8,293 nt of DNA from CAYGKP01 sp964350605 (GCA_964350605.1 CAYGKP010000106.1:1-8293); one strand, 5' to 3'; counted from the first letter of the stretch, positions 1-7,185 are shown. Notes: generated by a model from the sequence alone, not told the origin. Made by a program: numbers and translations.

Positions 1-1154
1 TTCTTGGGTGGACCCAGCAGATTCTCCTCTGCGCTGGGGTCGAACGCCCAGTGGAAACAGTCGCAATCAGGTTGATAGTCCCCGTAGAAGTTCTCGATGA
101 AATGCTGCGGGTCTTCGGGAAAACTCAGGCGAATCAACTCAGGATGGGGCACCAACAAGGTCGACACCCACTGCAGTTGGATCTCCTGAAACGGCCCCTG
201 CGCCAAATTCCGATAAAGGTTCAAGGCGTTGTTGCGATAGCCTCCCAGGTTGCCGCGCACGTCGATGATCAAGTGGCGCACGCCCCATTTGGTCAGTTGC
301 TGATAGATGCGCCCCAGCTCCTCGGGGAACGTTTGGTGAGGCGTTCCGAACGAGTGGACAATCAACAGAGCGGCATCGAGCGAGTCAATGCGGTAGAGAA
401 AGGGCTCCTGGCGATTTCGGATTTTTTGGAAGAACTCGAAGCCCGGCTCCATCCCGTAGCTGCGCGGAAAATAGCTCGCCCGCTCGGTGTTCTTGAGCTT
501 GAGCGAATCGAAGGGTTGCGCGGGGATTGTTATGGCCAGTTCATCCTTCATCTGGTAGGGCGTATAACTGACCTGGAAGGAATCGCAGAGACCCACTTCA
601 CCCAACAGTTCGATGGCGAAACTGTGGCCCAGATCGAAGTCGATGTAGCCCTGGTTGTTGCCGTCGGTGGAGATCGAGAAATCCGAACGGCTTCGTATCG
701 AGCGGCCTGTCTCCGGGTTGGTCACCGAATTGATGGTCGCGCCAACGGGTATCCCGAACTGCGCGATGTCATTGATAAATGTGCCGTTGGACATCACCTG
801 GATCGCCAACGGACAAAGCAGCGGCAGGCCGTCTTCGCTCCAATCGGGCGCAACAATCAGATGTCCGTCGCCGAACCGCGCGAGCAAGCGCTGAACGTTG
901 TGACTGAAAGCCAGCGGCGTGGCCCCGGACTTGGGTAGCCCTTCGGCAAACTCTTCCGCCTCAAACTCGGCCAGCAGATCTAGGCGCGCCTGTACTTTCA
1001 GATCGAGCGTGTCATGGAATAGTGGATGTCCCTCGCGCAGGATCTCGCAGACGATCCGGGCATCTTCGGCCAGCGAGTCGAGCGGAATTGATCGCTTCCA
1101 CTGGGCCGAAAGCGAAAAGGGCACCAGGCCCAACAGCAGGAACAGAAAGCGCAT
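1..1154 (-). CDS. Secreted S41-family peptidase homologue, C-terminus cut off by window edge
   Basis: The frame starts at ATG 1154 and stays open to base 1, giving 384 codons with the C-terminus outside the window. Residues 1-18 form a signal peptide ending SLSAQ, so the protein is exported. Seen motifs fit the S41 (C-terminal processing/tricorn-like) peptidases: RFGDGHLIV at 93-101 resembles the 'DGHT' segment of their N-terminal region; GIPVGATINSV at 134-144 resembles the PDZ-like/linker part; and HLIIDVRGNLGGYRNN at 294-309 matches the core strand and glycine-rich turn (family consensus about IIDLRGNxGG). The catalytic serine normally lies further downstream and is not in the sequence seen, so activity cannot be judged. 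The start lies 3 nt after the stop of the preceding gene (TAG GCG ATG), so it is the last visible gene of a secreted-protein operon. It may process or remodel its operon partners, but that is inference. Confidence 0.8.
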   Translation of the reverse strand, partial: MRFLFLLLGLVPFSLSAQWKRSIPLDSLAEDARIVCEILREGHPLFHDTLDLKVQARLDLLAEFEAEEFAEGLPKSGATPLAFSHNVQRLLARFGDGHLIVAPDWSEDGLPLLCPLAIQVMSNGTFINDIAQFGIPVGATINSVTNPETGRSIRSRSDFSISTDGNNQGYIDFDLGHSFAIELLGEVGLCDSFQVSYTPYQMKDELAITIPAQPFDSLKLKNTERASYFPRSYGMEPGFEFFQKIRNRQEPFLYRIDSLDAALLIVHSFGTPHQTFPEELGRIYQQLTKWGVRHLIIDVRGNLGGYRNNALNLYRNLAQGPFQEIQLQWVSTLLVPHPELIRLSFPEDPQHFIENFYGDYQPDCDCFHWAFDPSAEENLLGPPK

Positions 1155-1157
1155 CGC

Positions 1158-1952
1158 CTACTCCCCAAACTCAAACCGCACGTAGTCGGAGCTTTCCAGG
1201 TCGGAACTGAGGGTGATCTTCTGGCTGCTCGCGCCATCGAGGACCCGCACCGCGGCGGTATTCGGCGGCTGCTTGCCGAGATTCTCGGCGTGAAGGACGA
1301 GGTAGTTCGTTCCGCCTTCATTGAGGTTCAACTCAACGGTGAAGGGCTTCTTCTTCAGCTTCTTGTTCTTGATGATCCACTTGCCATTGAAGTTGATCGA
1401 AATGCGGTCACCGTCCATCACCAAATCGTCGTAGATCTCCAGGGTGATGATGTTGCTGGTCACGTGCATGAGCTGGCCTTCCTTCACGTTGCGCCCCAGC
1501 ACCTCCTTGGGCTTCTCGGGCTGGTAGCTACTCAGGCTCACGCTTGCATCTGAACAGGCGTAGCCGGCGGTTGTCTCGCCCTTGCAAAGGCCAGAAACTC
1601 GCAAGCTGTCACCCACCCGCTCGACGCGCACGTCGTACGATTTTAAGCACCACTGGTAGCCCGAACGAATCCGCGAGGTATCGATGGCGTATTCCTCAAC
1701 GTGCAGGATGCCATCCTCTAATGTTGCGTTCAGGCGCATGACCCCCAGGAATTCCGGGCTGGCAATCGGGACGATGCGGCTGGTGCCCTTGTAGCTGGTC
1801 TCCCCTGTTTTGGTCAGGGTGACGGTGTAGTGATAGCGGTTATCGACCCCGCCGGGGTCCTGAACCAATTCACCCGTCCATTGGCCCGAAATGGGCAATT
1901 GCGCCCACAGGAGCGTGGGCAGGCAGATCAGTAGGGCAAGCAGGTGTTTCAT
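1158..1952 (-). CDS. Secreted two-domain protein, paralog C of a tandem triplet (264 aa)
   Basis: Function unknown. Residues 1-18 are a signal peptide ending LLWAQ. An N-terminal domain (about 20-145) begins with GQWTGEL and contains GVMRL (70-74), WCLK (101-104) and a second cysteine at 132; the Cys102/Cys132 pair recurs in both upstream paralogs and could form a disulfide. A C-terminal domain (about 168-262) carries VMDGDRISINFNGKW (178-192), a Lys-rich KKLKKKP segment (197-203), HAENLGKQPPNTAAV (221-235) and LSSDLESSD (248-256). This plan matches, from memory, a secreted Bacteroidota family with an N-terminal 'GxWxG' domain followed by a 'VDGD...LGxxPPNTA' domain; I know no assigned activity. 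Its ATG overlaps the TGA of the previous gene (ATGA), which suggests translational coupling. It is the closer relative of paralog A in the C-terminal domain. The identification of the paralogy is firm, the role is not. Confidence 0.88.
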   Translation of the reverse strand: MKHLLALLICLPTLLWAQLPISGQWTGELVQDPGGVDNRYHYTVTLTKTGETSYKGTSRIVPIASPEFLGVMRLNATLEDGILHVEEYAIDTSRIRSGYQWCLKSYDVRVERVGDSLRVSGLCKGETTAGYACSDASVSLSSYQPEKPKEVLGRNVKEGQLMHVTSNIITLEIYDDLVMDGDRISINFNGKWIIKNKKLKKKPFTVELNLNEGGTNYLVLHAENLGKQPPNTAAVRVLDGASSQKITLSSDLESSDYVRFEFGE

Positions 1953-2752
1953 TTGAGTCGAAAAGTCAAGGCGTCACTGAACCCAAGATCGGAACTCAAA
2001 CCGATTTTCTGTCGAGTCACCCCATCATCAATGATGACCGCCGCCGTGTTGGGCGTGTAACGCCCCAAATTCAGGGCGTGCATCACCAGCACATTCTCGC
2101 GGCCTTCGACCAGGGTCACTTCCACCACATGGGGCTTGTGAGCCAACAGCAGATTTTTCACCAGCCAGGCACCGTTGTAATTGACGGAGATACTGTCGCC
2201 ATCGACTAGCAAATCATCAAGGAACGAAAGCGTCAGCCGCGGGCTTGCCACCTTGACTTCCCGCCCAGCCCTCAATTCACGGCCCGCCAATTTCTCGCCC
2301 GCCACAGCCTGAAGCGGTTGATGTAGCCAAAGCTCGGTGGACAGTGCCGAGCAGGGCCTCCCCTCCTCGACCATCCCCCGTACAGGCCCCTTCACATGGA
2401 GACTGTCGCCTTCGCGCACCACAGGCAATTCAAACGATTTCAAGCACCAGACATACCCGCCATCCAGGATGGTGGAGTCAATGGCGTATTCCTCGACAAA
2501 CAGCGCATCGCCCTTAAACTCCGCGCGAAGGCGCATGATGCCCACGTTGTCTGGGTGGCCGAACGGCACAATCCGGCTCACGCCCTCATAGGTTGTCGGA
2601 CCGCTGGCCTCCAAGCTGATCGAATAATGATACCGAGTAGCAAAGCCACCACTCGGCTGCATCAACACGCCCGCCCAATGTCCGGAAACCGTTGGTTGTG
2701 CCGAGAGAACCAGCGAGTTAAGGCAGAGAAGAACCAAGAGAAGGTGCCTCAT
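1949..2752 (-). CDS. Secreted two-domain protein, paralog B of a tandem triplet (267 aa)
   Basis: The start is set at ATG 2752. A longer frame begins at 2968, but its extra 72 residues run inside the upstream gene and would bury the clear signal peptide MRHLLLVLLCLNSLVLSAQ. The ATG at 2752 overlaps the upstream TGA as ATGA. The protein has the same plan as its neighbours: GHWAGVLMQPSGG (24-36), GIMRL (71-75), WCLK with Cys103, a second Cys at 134, then VDGDSISVNYNGAW (183-196), HALNLGRYTPNTAAV (225-239) and LSSDLGFSD (252-260). It is the most divergent copy in the C-terminal domain: the KKLKKKP segment is replaced by LLLAHKP and HAENLG by HALNLG. No enzymatic motif is visible. Such divergence among adjacent copies fits different binding partners or subunits of one assembly, which is inference. 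Confidence 0.88.
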   Translation of the reverse strand: MRHLLLVLLCLNSLVLSAQPTVSGHWAGVLMQPSGGFATRYHYSISLEASGPTTYEGVSRIVPFGHPDNVGIMRLRAEFKGDALFVEEYAIDSTILDGGYVWCLKSFELPVVREGDSLHVKGPVRGMVEEGRPCSALSTELWLHQPLQAVAGEKLAGRELRAGREVKVASPRLTLSFLDDLLVDGDSISVNYNGAWLVKNLLLAHKPHVVEVTLVEGRENVLVMHALNLGRYTPNTAAVIIDDGVTRQKIGLSSDLGFSDALTFRLK

Positions 2753-3561
2753 TTCAGCTTCAAGTGGATCACGTCGCTGGTCGTCAAGTCGGAACTCAGG
2801 GTGACCTTCCGGCGCTTCTGCCCATCGTCGATGTAGACCGCCGCGGTGTTGGGTGGCTCCTTCCCTAAGTTCTCGGCATGCAGCAACAAATAACTGTCCT
2901 GGCCCGAGGGCATGTATAAATCTAGCACGTAGGGCTTCTTCTTCAACTTCTTGCGCCAGAGCACCCACTTGCCGTTGAACATGAGGGAGACCCGGTCGCC
3001 ATCGACAGCGGCATTGTCGAACACCTCAACACGCAGGTGGCTGTGGTCCACTTCCACCAGGTTGCCAAGTTTCACGTTGCGCCCCGCCATGCTGGTGGGC
3101 GGAATTTCCTCCTCGGCTGATCGATTCTTCGCCTTGGCCAAATGGAACCGCCCCGGTTTGCAGCGCGAGCCCATTGGGGTTTCCCCCTGCCAAGGGCCCT
3201 CGAAAATCAGACTGTCTTCGGTTTCAATCAACCGCCCTGCAGCCGTCTTCAGGCACCAGTTGTGCCGATCACTCATCATTGAGCTATCTACACTCACTTC
3301 CTTGAACAGCAGAACCCGTCCATCCCAACTGGCCTCGACTTGCATGATCCCAACGTACTGTGGAAAGCCCTCGGGGTGCATGATGCTACGGCCGAGCATG
3401 GCAGAGGGGTCCGAAGTAAGCCAAAGCTCGAAGCGATAGTTGGTTACAATACCCCCTTCCGGCTGGGTCAAGTAGCCCCGCCAGTACCCCCGAACATCGG
3501 GCTGTTGTGCAAACAGCAAGCCGCTGAACAGCCACAACCCCACCACCAACAATCGACGCAT
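2749..3561 (-). CDS. Secreted two-domain protein, paralog A of a tandem triplet (270 aa)
   Basis: This is the first of three adjacent homologues. The signal peptide (1-19) ends LLFAQ. The N-terminal domain has GYWRGYLTQPEGG (25-37), GIMQVEA (71-77), WCLK (Cys103) and Cys134, with the same 31-residue cysteine spacing as paralog B. The N-terminal domain is the most divergent of the three: VEEYAID of B and C is FKEVSVD here. The C-terminal domain is canonical: VDGDRVSLMFNGKW (186-199), KKLKKKP (204-210), HAENLGKEPPNTAAV (228-242) and LSSDLTTSD (255-263). The start lies 8 nt after the vWA gene stop; the purine-rich AAGAAG just upstream of the ATG could serve as a weak ribosome binding site. The stop overlaps the next ATG. 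Function is unknown; secretion and beta-rich domains suggest a binding or structural role at the cell surface or in the periplasm. Confidence 0.88.
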   Translation of the reverse strand: MRRLLVVGLWLFSGLLFAQQPDVRGYWRGYLTQPEGGIVTNYRFELWLTSDPSAMLGRSIMHPEGFPQYVGIMQVEASWDGRVLLFKEVSVDSSMMSDRHNWCLKTAAGRLIETEDSLIFEGPWQGETPMGSRCKPGRFHLAKAKNRSAEEEIPPTSMAGRNVKLGNLVEVDHSHLRVEVFDNAAVDGDRVSLMFNGKWVLWRKKLKKKPYVLDLYMPSGQDSYLLLHAENLGKEPPNTAAVYIDDGQKRRKVTLSSDLTTSDVIHLKLK

Positions 3562-3569
3562 GATTCTTC

Positions 3570-4712
3570 TTAGAGGTCCGAAACTTTCTCGAACTGCCCT
3601 TCCTTAATCAAGAACCGTTCCTTCCCAATTTGGATCACGTCGCCTTCTTTTTTGCCGGCTAGGTCGGTGATGTCGTGTTCGATGGTGTGCACCGAACCAC
3701 CCGTACGACGGGCCACATCGAGGTAGATCGGGTTGACCGAAGTGTTCGCCCCACAAAGAATCACGCGAAGCGGGCGATCGATCTTCTCGAGTAACTCCAT
3801 GTCTCGGGGATCGGCCACGTTGTCGGAGACCAAGAGAACTTCCTGGGCCTTGGGAAACCGTTCGATGGCATAAAGCGTGGCCTCGATGTTGTTTTCCTCG
3901 ATGTCGCCCCCCGTTCCAAGGTCCATGGTTCGTTGAGCCAGCTTAAGCACCTGGAGCAACGAGTCGCTTTCGATGGCGTGAAGTCCGCCAACTCGTCCGC
4001 TGATTTTGTCCTCGTTCGGGCGACCATCGCCGTCGTTGAAGAACACGAAGTAGCGCGTGGGGCGCTTCTCTTGGTTGAGCTTGAGCCAGTAAAGAATCTC
4101 GCCCACGTACGGGGTCATTGATCCGGTCAGGTCCGCAACGATCACGAAGTCGCGCCACCTTTTGTTACGCGACAGGATGCGCCGAAAGGTGGTCTCCTCG
4201 GGCGGCGTTTCGCCCAGCATCATCTCGGTCAAGGCATCATCTGGGTCAATGCCCTCCTCGGCCAGCAGGTCCGAGAGGCGCGGCTCGCTCGCGTAGGTGA
4301 TGGCAAAGCCATGGAACATTGAGTAGGCTTGCTCGACGGTGTGGCAGTCGGTCTGGCGGACCAACCGCCATTCAGTTTCCGGGTCGGAGAACAGCTCGGG
4401 CGACAGCATGAATAGCGCAGCGATTCGGCGGCCGTTCAACTCCGAGAGGTCCTTATCCTCGGGGTAGTTGGTGTAGACCAAATCAATGCGGTCGATGCGC
4501 TTTCCCTTCAGCACGGTTGCCGAGCCGGGGTTGATGATTTTCGGCGAGGCGTAGTTCATCTGGAGGTAGACTTGGTCAACCCCGATGCCAGTGAACTTGT
4601 ACTTCCCCACCGAGAGAGTGTCGAGGTCCGCCGAGATGCCGAGGCTCACCTGAGCGCGGAGCACAGAGGGACTTACAATCAGAAAAAGGAGAAGGCAGAG
4701 GCGAGGGCGCAT
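3570..4712 (-). CDS. Secreted von Willebrand factor A domain protein (380 aa)
   Basis: The start is ATG 4712, because the protein then opens with a signal peptide (1-21, ending VLRAQ); a longer frame from 4979 overlaps the CoA-binding gene and adds a non-signal extension. An N-terminal part (22-180) has no recognised motif. Residues 188-197 (DFVIVADLTG) start a vWA fold: DLTGS at 194-198 is a metal-ion-dependent adhesion site of the form DxTxS rather than the usual DxSxS, GTGGD at 266-270 supplies the second-loop Thr267, and LLVSDN at 293-298 supplies Asp297. FVFFNDGDGRPNEDKISGRVGG (222-243, key residues FFNDGD and KISG) resembles a vWA subgroup I recall from Bacteroidota. vWA domains usually bind a protein ligand through Mg2+ or Ca2+. 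It heads the five-gene secreted cluster, with a candidate promoter 54 nt upstream, and probably acts as a metal-dependent binding partner of the paralogs (inference). Confidence 0.85.
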   Translation of the reverse strand: MRPRLCLLLFLIVSPSVLRAQVSLGISADLDTLSVGKYKFTGIGVDQVYLQMNYASPKIINPGSATVLKGKRIDRIDLVYTNYPEDKDLSELNGRRIAALFMLSPELFSDPETEWRLVRQTDCHTVEQAYSMFHGFAITYASEPRLSDLLAEEGIDPDDALTEMMLGETPPEETTFRRILSRNKRWRDFVIVADLTGSMTPYVGEILYWLKLNQEKRPTRYFVFFNDGDGRPNEDKISGRVGGLHAIESDSLLQVLKLAQRTMDLGTGGDIEENNIEATLYAIERFPKAQEVLLVSDNVADPRDMELLEKIDRPLRVILCGANTSVNPIYLDVARRTGGSVHTIEHDITDLAGKKEGDVIQIGKERFLIKEGQFEKVSDL

Positions 4713-4765
4713 ACAGTGAGTGGAAGGGCGAAGGGAACGTTTCAAGCCTAACGCAAAACGTAGAG

Positions 4766-4798
4766 GAAACTTACACCCTGACGCCGCGCGATCCAAAA
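4766..4798 (-). promoter_or_regulatory. Candidate Bacteroidota-type promoter for the vWA operon
   Basis: On the minus strand TTTTG (4798-4794) is followed, after about 20 nt, by TAAGTTTC (4773-4766), which matches five of the six fixed positions of the Bacteroidota -7 element TAnnTTTG. The -7 element ends 53 nt before the ATG of the vWA gene, giving a plausible leader of about 45 nt. It sits in the 116-bp gap after the CoA-binding gene, the only sizeable gap upstream of the five-gene cluster. The match is imperfect and could be chance. Confidence 0.3.
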
Positions 4799-4828
4799 GG
4801 CGCACCGCAAAAGAATCGGCAAGTTCTT

Positions 4829-5194
4829 CTAGTACTGGCTCAAGGAAAGCAGCACCAACGTGCAGGCTTCTTCCCAGGCGATGCCCGCCTTGTCTAGGGC
4901 CTCTTGCAACACAGGGTTTTCGGTCCCCGGATTGAAGAGTACCCGTTGGGGCTTGAGCGAAACCAAATAGTCGATCCACTCGGCTTGGTGCTGGGGCCCG
5001 ACATAAAGCGTCACGGTGTCCACGTTTTCAAACAGGGGGCGATCGGTTTGAATGGGTCTGCCTACGATCTCGCCGGGTCGAATGCCCAACAGTTCGATGG
5101 GGTGCCCCGCCGCTTCAAGCTGGTGAGCAGCTTTGTTTGAGTAGCGGGTTGGGTCGGGGCTGGCCCCGATGATCACCGTGTACTTTCCTTCCAT
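4829..5194 (-). CDS. CoA-binding domain protein (CoA_binding_2 type, YccU-like)
   Basis: This is a 121-aa single-domain Rossmann-like protein with no signal peptide, so it is cytoplasmic. It opens with VIIGASPDPTRYSNKAAHQL (8-27), the nucleotide-binding strand-turn-helix typical of the small CoA-binding family (PF13380, YccU-like), followed by GIRPGEIVGRPIQTD and the C-terminal pattern FNPGTENPVLQEALDKAGI (87-105), then EEACTLVLLS, where the family usually has a Cys. The length is normal for the family. Known members bind CoA but mostly lack a defined reaction. It lies between two gaps of over 110 bp and is probably its own transcription unit or the end of one; nothing links it functionally to the secreted cluster. 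The identification is strong at family level. Confidence 0.9.
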   Translation of the reverse strand: MEGKYTVIIGASPDPTRYSNKAAHQLEAAGHPIELLGIRPGEIVGRPIQTDRPLFENVDTVTLYVGPQHQAEWIDYLVSLKPQRVLFNPGTENPVLQEALDKAGIAWEEACTLVLLSLSQY

Positions 5195-5233
5195 GATCTG
5201 TGAACAAATTGCGAGACGCGAAACGTTCGATGT

Positions 5234-5255
5234 TAATTTAGCCTCGCCTAAATTA
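5234..5255. repeat. Perfect 8-bp inverted repeat in AT-rich intergenic gap
   Basis: TAATTTAG (5234-5241) and CTAAATTA (5248-5255) are exact reverse complements around a 6-nt CCTCGC loop. The element lies in the AT-rich gap (5195-5318) between the MORN-repeat gene, which ends at 5319, and the CoA-binding gene, which starts at 5194. As RNA it would form an A/U stem without a U-tract, so it is not a standard terminator. As DNA it could be an operator for the CoA-binding gene; one arm (TAATTTAG on the minus strand) also resembles a -7 element but lacks a -33 partner. The rest of the gap shows no gene. Confidence 0.45.
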
Positions 5256-5318
5256 TTGGAATAAAAGATTGATTGTTAATTGTAAATCAGCGACTTGAAA
5301 AGAAAGCAAGAAGTGATA

Positions 5319-7169
5319 CTAGAACATGTAGCCCAGCATCAGCCGTAAGCGCAAGGGCAGGTAAATGCCAGAACCCGGGACCCGCGAAAAGATCGCGTCG
5401 TTGCTGATTGTACGGGGGTAATTGCGTTTGGCATCGCGATAGCCGATGCCCAGGCCCACGTGTGCATCGAAAGTCCAACTCGGTTTGCCCGGGTGGCGCA
5501 TGAAACGGCTTCCTGCGGTGATCACGTATTCAAAGGCCCGCTCGTCAATCGAATACACCTCGCGTTCGGCAGGCATGACCGTATTGTTGAGCACATTGGA
5601 GCGGTGCTGTTGGCGGAGGAAACGAACTTCGTGCGCCAAGGAAAACATGCCGTAAAACCGGCTGCTGTACTGCTGGGAATAGTCGTAAAATCGCTGTTGC
5701 CAATCGACCGCGAAGCCACGGCGATAGACCGCGCGAAGGTCCACTTGATCGTTCGAAGTCAGGAACGGGTTGCTCAAGATGCTGAAGTAAAACGCATAGC
5801 CAAGTCGTTCTTGCATGTAGTATTCGATGCTGATGGGCAGGCTGCCAACGATCATCGAGGCCGGATTCGCCGAGACGATCAGCGAGCGAAACTCGTTTCG
5901 ACGGGGGTTGAAGTTTCGAATCTTCGAGACCTTGCGCTGGTTCAGAATCAAGTTCGGAATCACGACGTTGGAGCTGTCCGATGCCCCCAACGTGTCGCGT
6001 GGGGTCACTTCGACCAACTGGTCATAAATCGGTCTATCGCTTCGCTCGTTGAGGATGTGGTAGTAGCCTTGCAACTCGCCCGACGGCTTGTGCAGTTCCC
6101 ACTTCCCGATCTTGTCGGCCCCGTCCAGGATCCCCCGCATCTTGATGGTCGAGTCAGGGTAAAAGCCCGTGTACTCCCCCACGCCATTCTTATAATCGCA
6201 GATGCCTTCGATGGTGCCGTCGTCGTAATAATACTTCCAAAGCCCCTCGTGCTTACCCTCCTCGAAACGGCCTTTGACGCGCAGCTTTCCACTCGGGTAA
6301 TACTCGACGTAGTCGCCCGTTCCGTCTTTGAAATCGCCACCACCCCGGGGAATGCCGCCGCGATAACTGAGCTTCCATTCGCCTTCACGCAGCCCCTCTG
6401 ACAAGGTTCCTTTTGCCGACTCCGATCCGTCGGGATGATAGTACACCCAGGGACCTTCGGGCTTCCCGGCTTTGTACTTGCCCTCGGCCGCCACTCGCCC
6501 GTTGGGGTGATAGAGCTTCCACGGCCCTTCGCGCAAGCCGTCGAGTTCGGGGCCTTTAGCTTCCAGCTTTCCGGTGCGGCTGTAGTATTCCCACAGCCCG
6601 GCCTCGCCCGGCTTGGTAACCACCCCGTGCATCTTCAGCGAGCCGTCGGCATAAAACTCATCATAGTCCCCAAAGCCGTCGATGTAGTTGCCCACCGCCT
6701 TCAGTGCGCCGTCCTCGTAGTAGTAGCGCCAGAGCCCTTGCTGAAGGCCTCGCTCGTACTCACCCTTACTGGAGACGGCTCCACTTTGGAAGTAAAACAC
6801 CCAAGGCCCTGCACGTTCGCCGTCCTTGATGGTGCCTTCCTTTTCCAGCTTTCCATTTTCGAAGTAATGCTGCCAATCGCCCGTCTTCTCGTCCTTGAGA
6901 CGGGCGCGCATCTTCACTTCGCCATCTTCATAGAAATAGGTCCATTGACCAAAGGGCTTCCCCTTGTTGTAGTTCCCCTGAACCCGGGGCGAGCCGTCGA
7001 GGTAGTACGCTTCGTACAACCCGCTCAGCACCTTGGGGTCGGCGTCGTCAACGGTGAAGACCTCCTTTAGGATTTTGGTGCTGTCGTAATAGACCTCCAC
7101 GCGCTGTTGGGCCGACAACGCGCCAACAGACAACAGCAGGATTCCCAGAAAAAAGACAGCGCGGCGCAT
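5319..7169 (-). CDS. MORN_2/YwqK-type repeat protein fused to a predicted outer-membrane beta-barrel (616 aa)
   Basis: ATG 7169 is chosen because the product opens with a signal peptide (1-21, ending ALSAQ); an extension to 7226 would run across the promoter. Residues about 51-357 hold some 13 repeats of 22-26 aa of the form 'YY.DG.LK..G.y..G...G.W' (PF07661-like, as in YwqK proteins), for example FYEDGEVKMRARLKDEKTGDW near 79-99. Three units (ending at 169, 287 and 333) are 22 aa long and end in GDY or GEY instead of a Trp. A linker (370-425) leads to residues 426-616, where alternating hydrophobic and polar stretches rich in Tyr/Phe and a final LRLMLGYMF with terminal Phe suggest a small beta-barrel. 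It is probably an outer-membrane protein with a repeat domain in the periplasm or on the surface. Databases often call YwqK proteins 'antitoxin', but no toxin is present here. Function unknown. Confidence 0.88.
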   Translation of the reverse strand: MRRAVFFLGILLLSVGALSAQQRVEVYYDSTKILKEVFTVDDADPKVLSGLYEAYYLDGSPRVQGNYNKGKPFGQWTYFYEDGEVKMRARLKDEKTGDWQHYFENGKLEKEGTIKDGERAGPWVFYFQSGAVSSKGEYERGLQQGLWRYYYEDGALKAVGNYIDGFGDYDEFYADGSLKMHGVVTKPGEAGLWEYYSRTGKLEAKGPELDGLREGPWKLYHPNGRVAAEGKYKAGKPEGPWVYYHPDGSESAKGTLSEGLREGEWKLSYRGGIPRGGGDFKDGTGDYVEYYPSGKLRVKGRFEEGKHEGLWKYYYDDGTIEGICDYKNGVGEYTGFYPDSTIKMRGILDGADKIGKWELHKPSGELQGYYHILNERSDRPIYDQLVEVTPRDTLGASDSSNVVIPNLILNQRKVSKIRNFNPRRNEFRSLIVSANPASMIVGSLPISIEYYMQERLGYAFYFSILSNPFLTSNDQVDLRAVYRRGFAVDWQQRFYDYSQQYSSRFYGMFSLAHEVRFLRQQHRSNVLNNTVMPAEREVYSIDERAFEYVITAGSRFMRHPGKPSWTFDAHVGLGIGYRDAKRNYPRTISNDAIFSRVPGSGIYLPLRLRLMLGYMF

Positions 7170-7185
7170 TGAAACGATAACAAAA

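Noticed and set aside
51..938. Plus-strand frame of 295 codons
   Set aside because: It is antisense to the S41 gene, whose minus-strand product has a signal peptide and family motifs; the plus product has none.
2753..2968. N-terminal extension of paralog B
   Set aside because: It overlaps the coding end of paralog A and would place the signal peptide inside the protein; the ATGA overlap start at 2752 fits the operon.
4713..4979. N-terminal extension of the vWA protein
   Set aside because: It overlaps the CoA-binding gene and hides a clear signal peptide that begins at 4712.
5460..6401. Plus-strand frame of 313 codons, and another at 6435-7070
   Set aside because: Both are antisense to the MORN-repeat gene and reflect its repeated GC-rich codon pattern; no recognisable domain in the plus-strand products.
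5319..7169. Toxin-antitoxin system suggested by the YwqK 'antitoxin' label
   Set aside because: The product is exported and carries a likely barrel, and no small toxin gene is adjacent.
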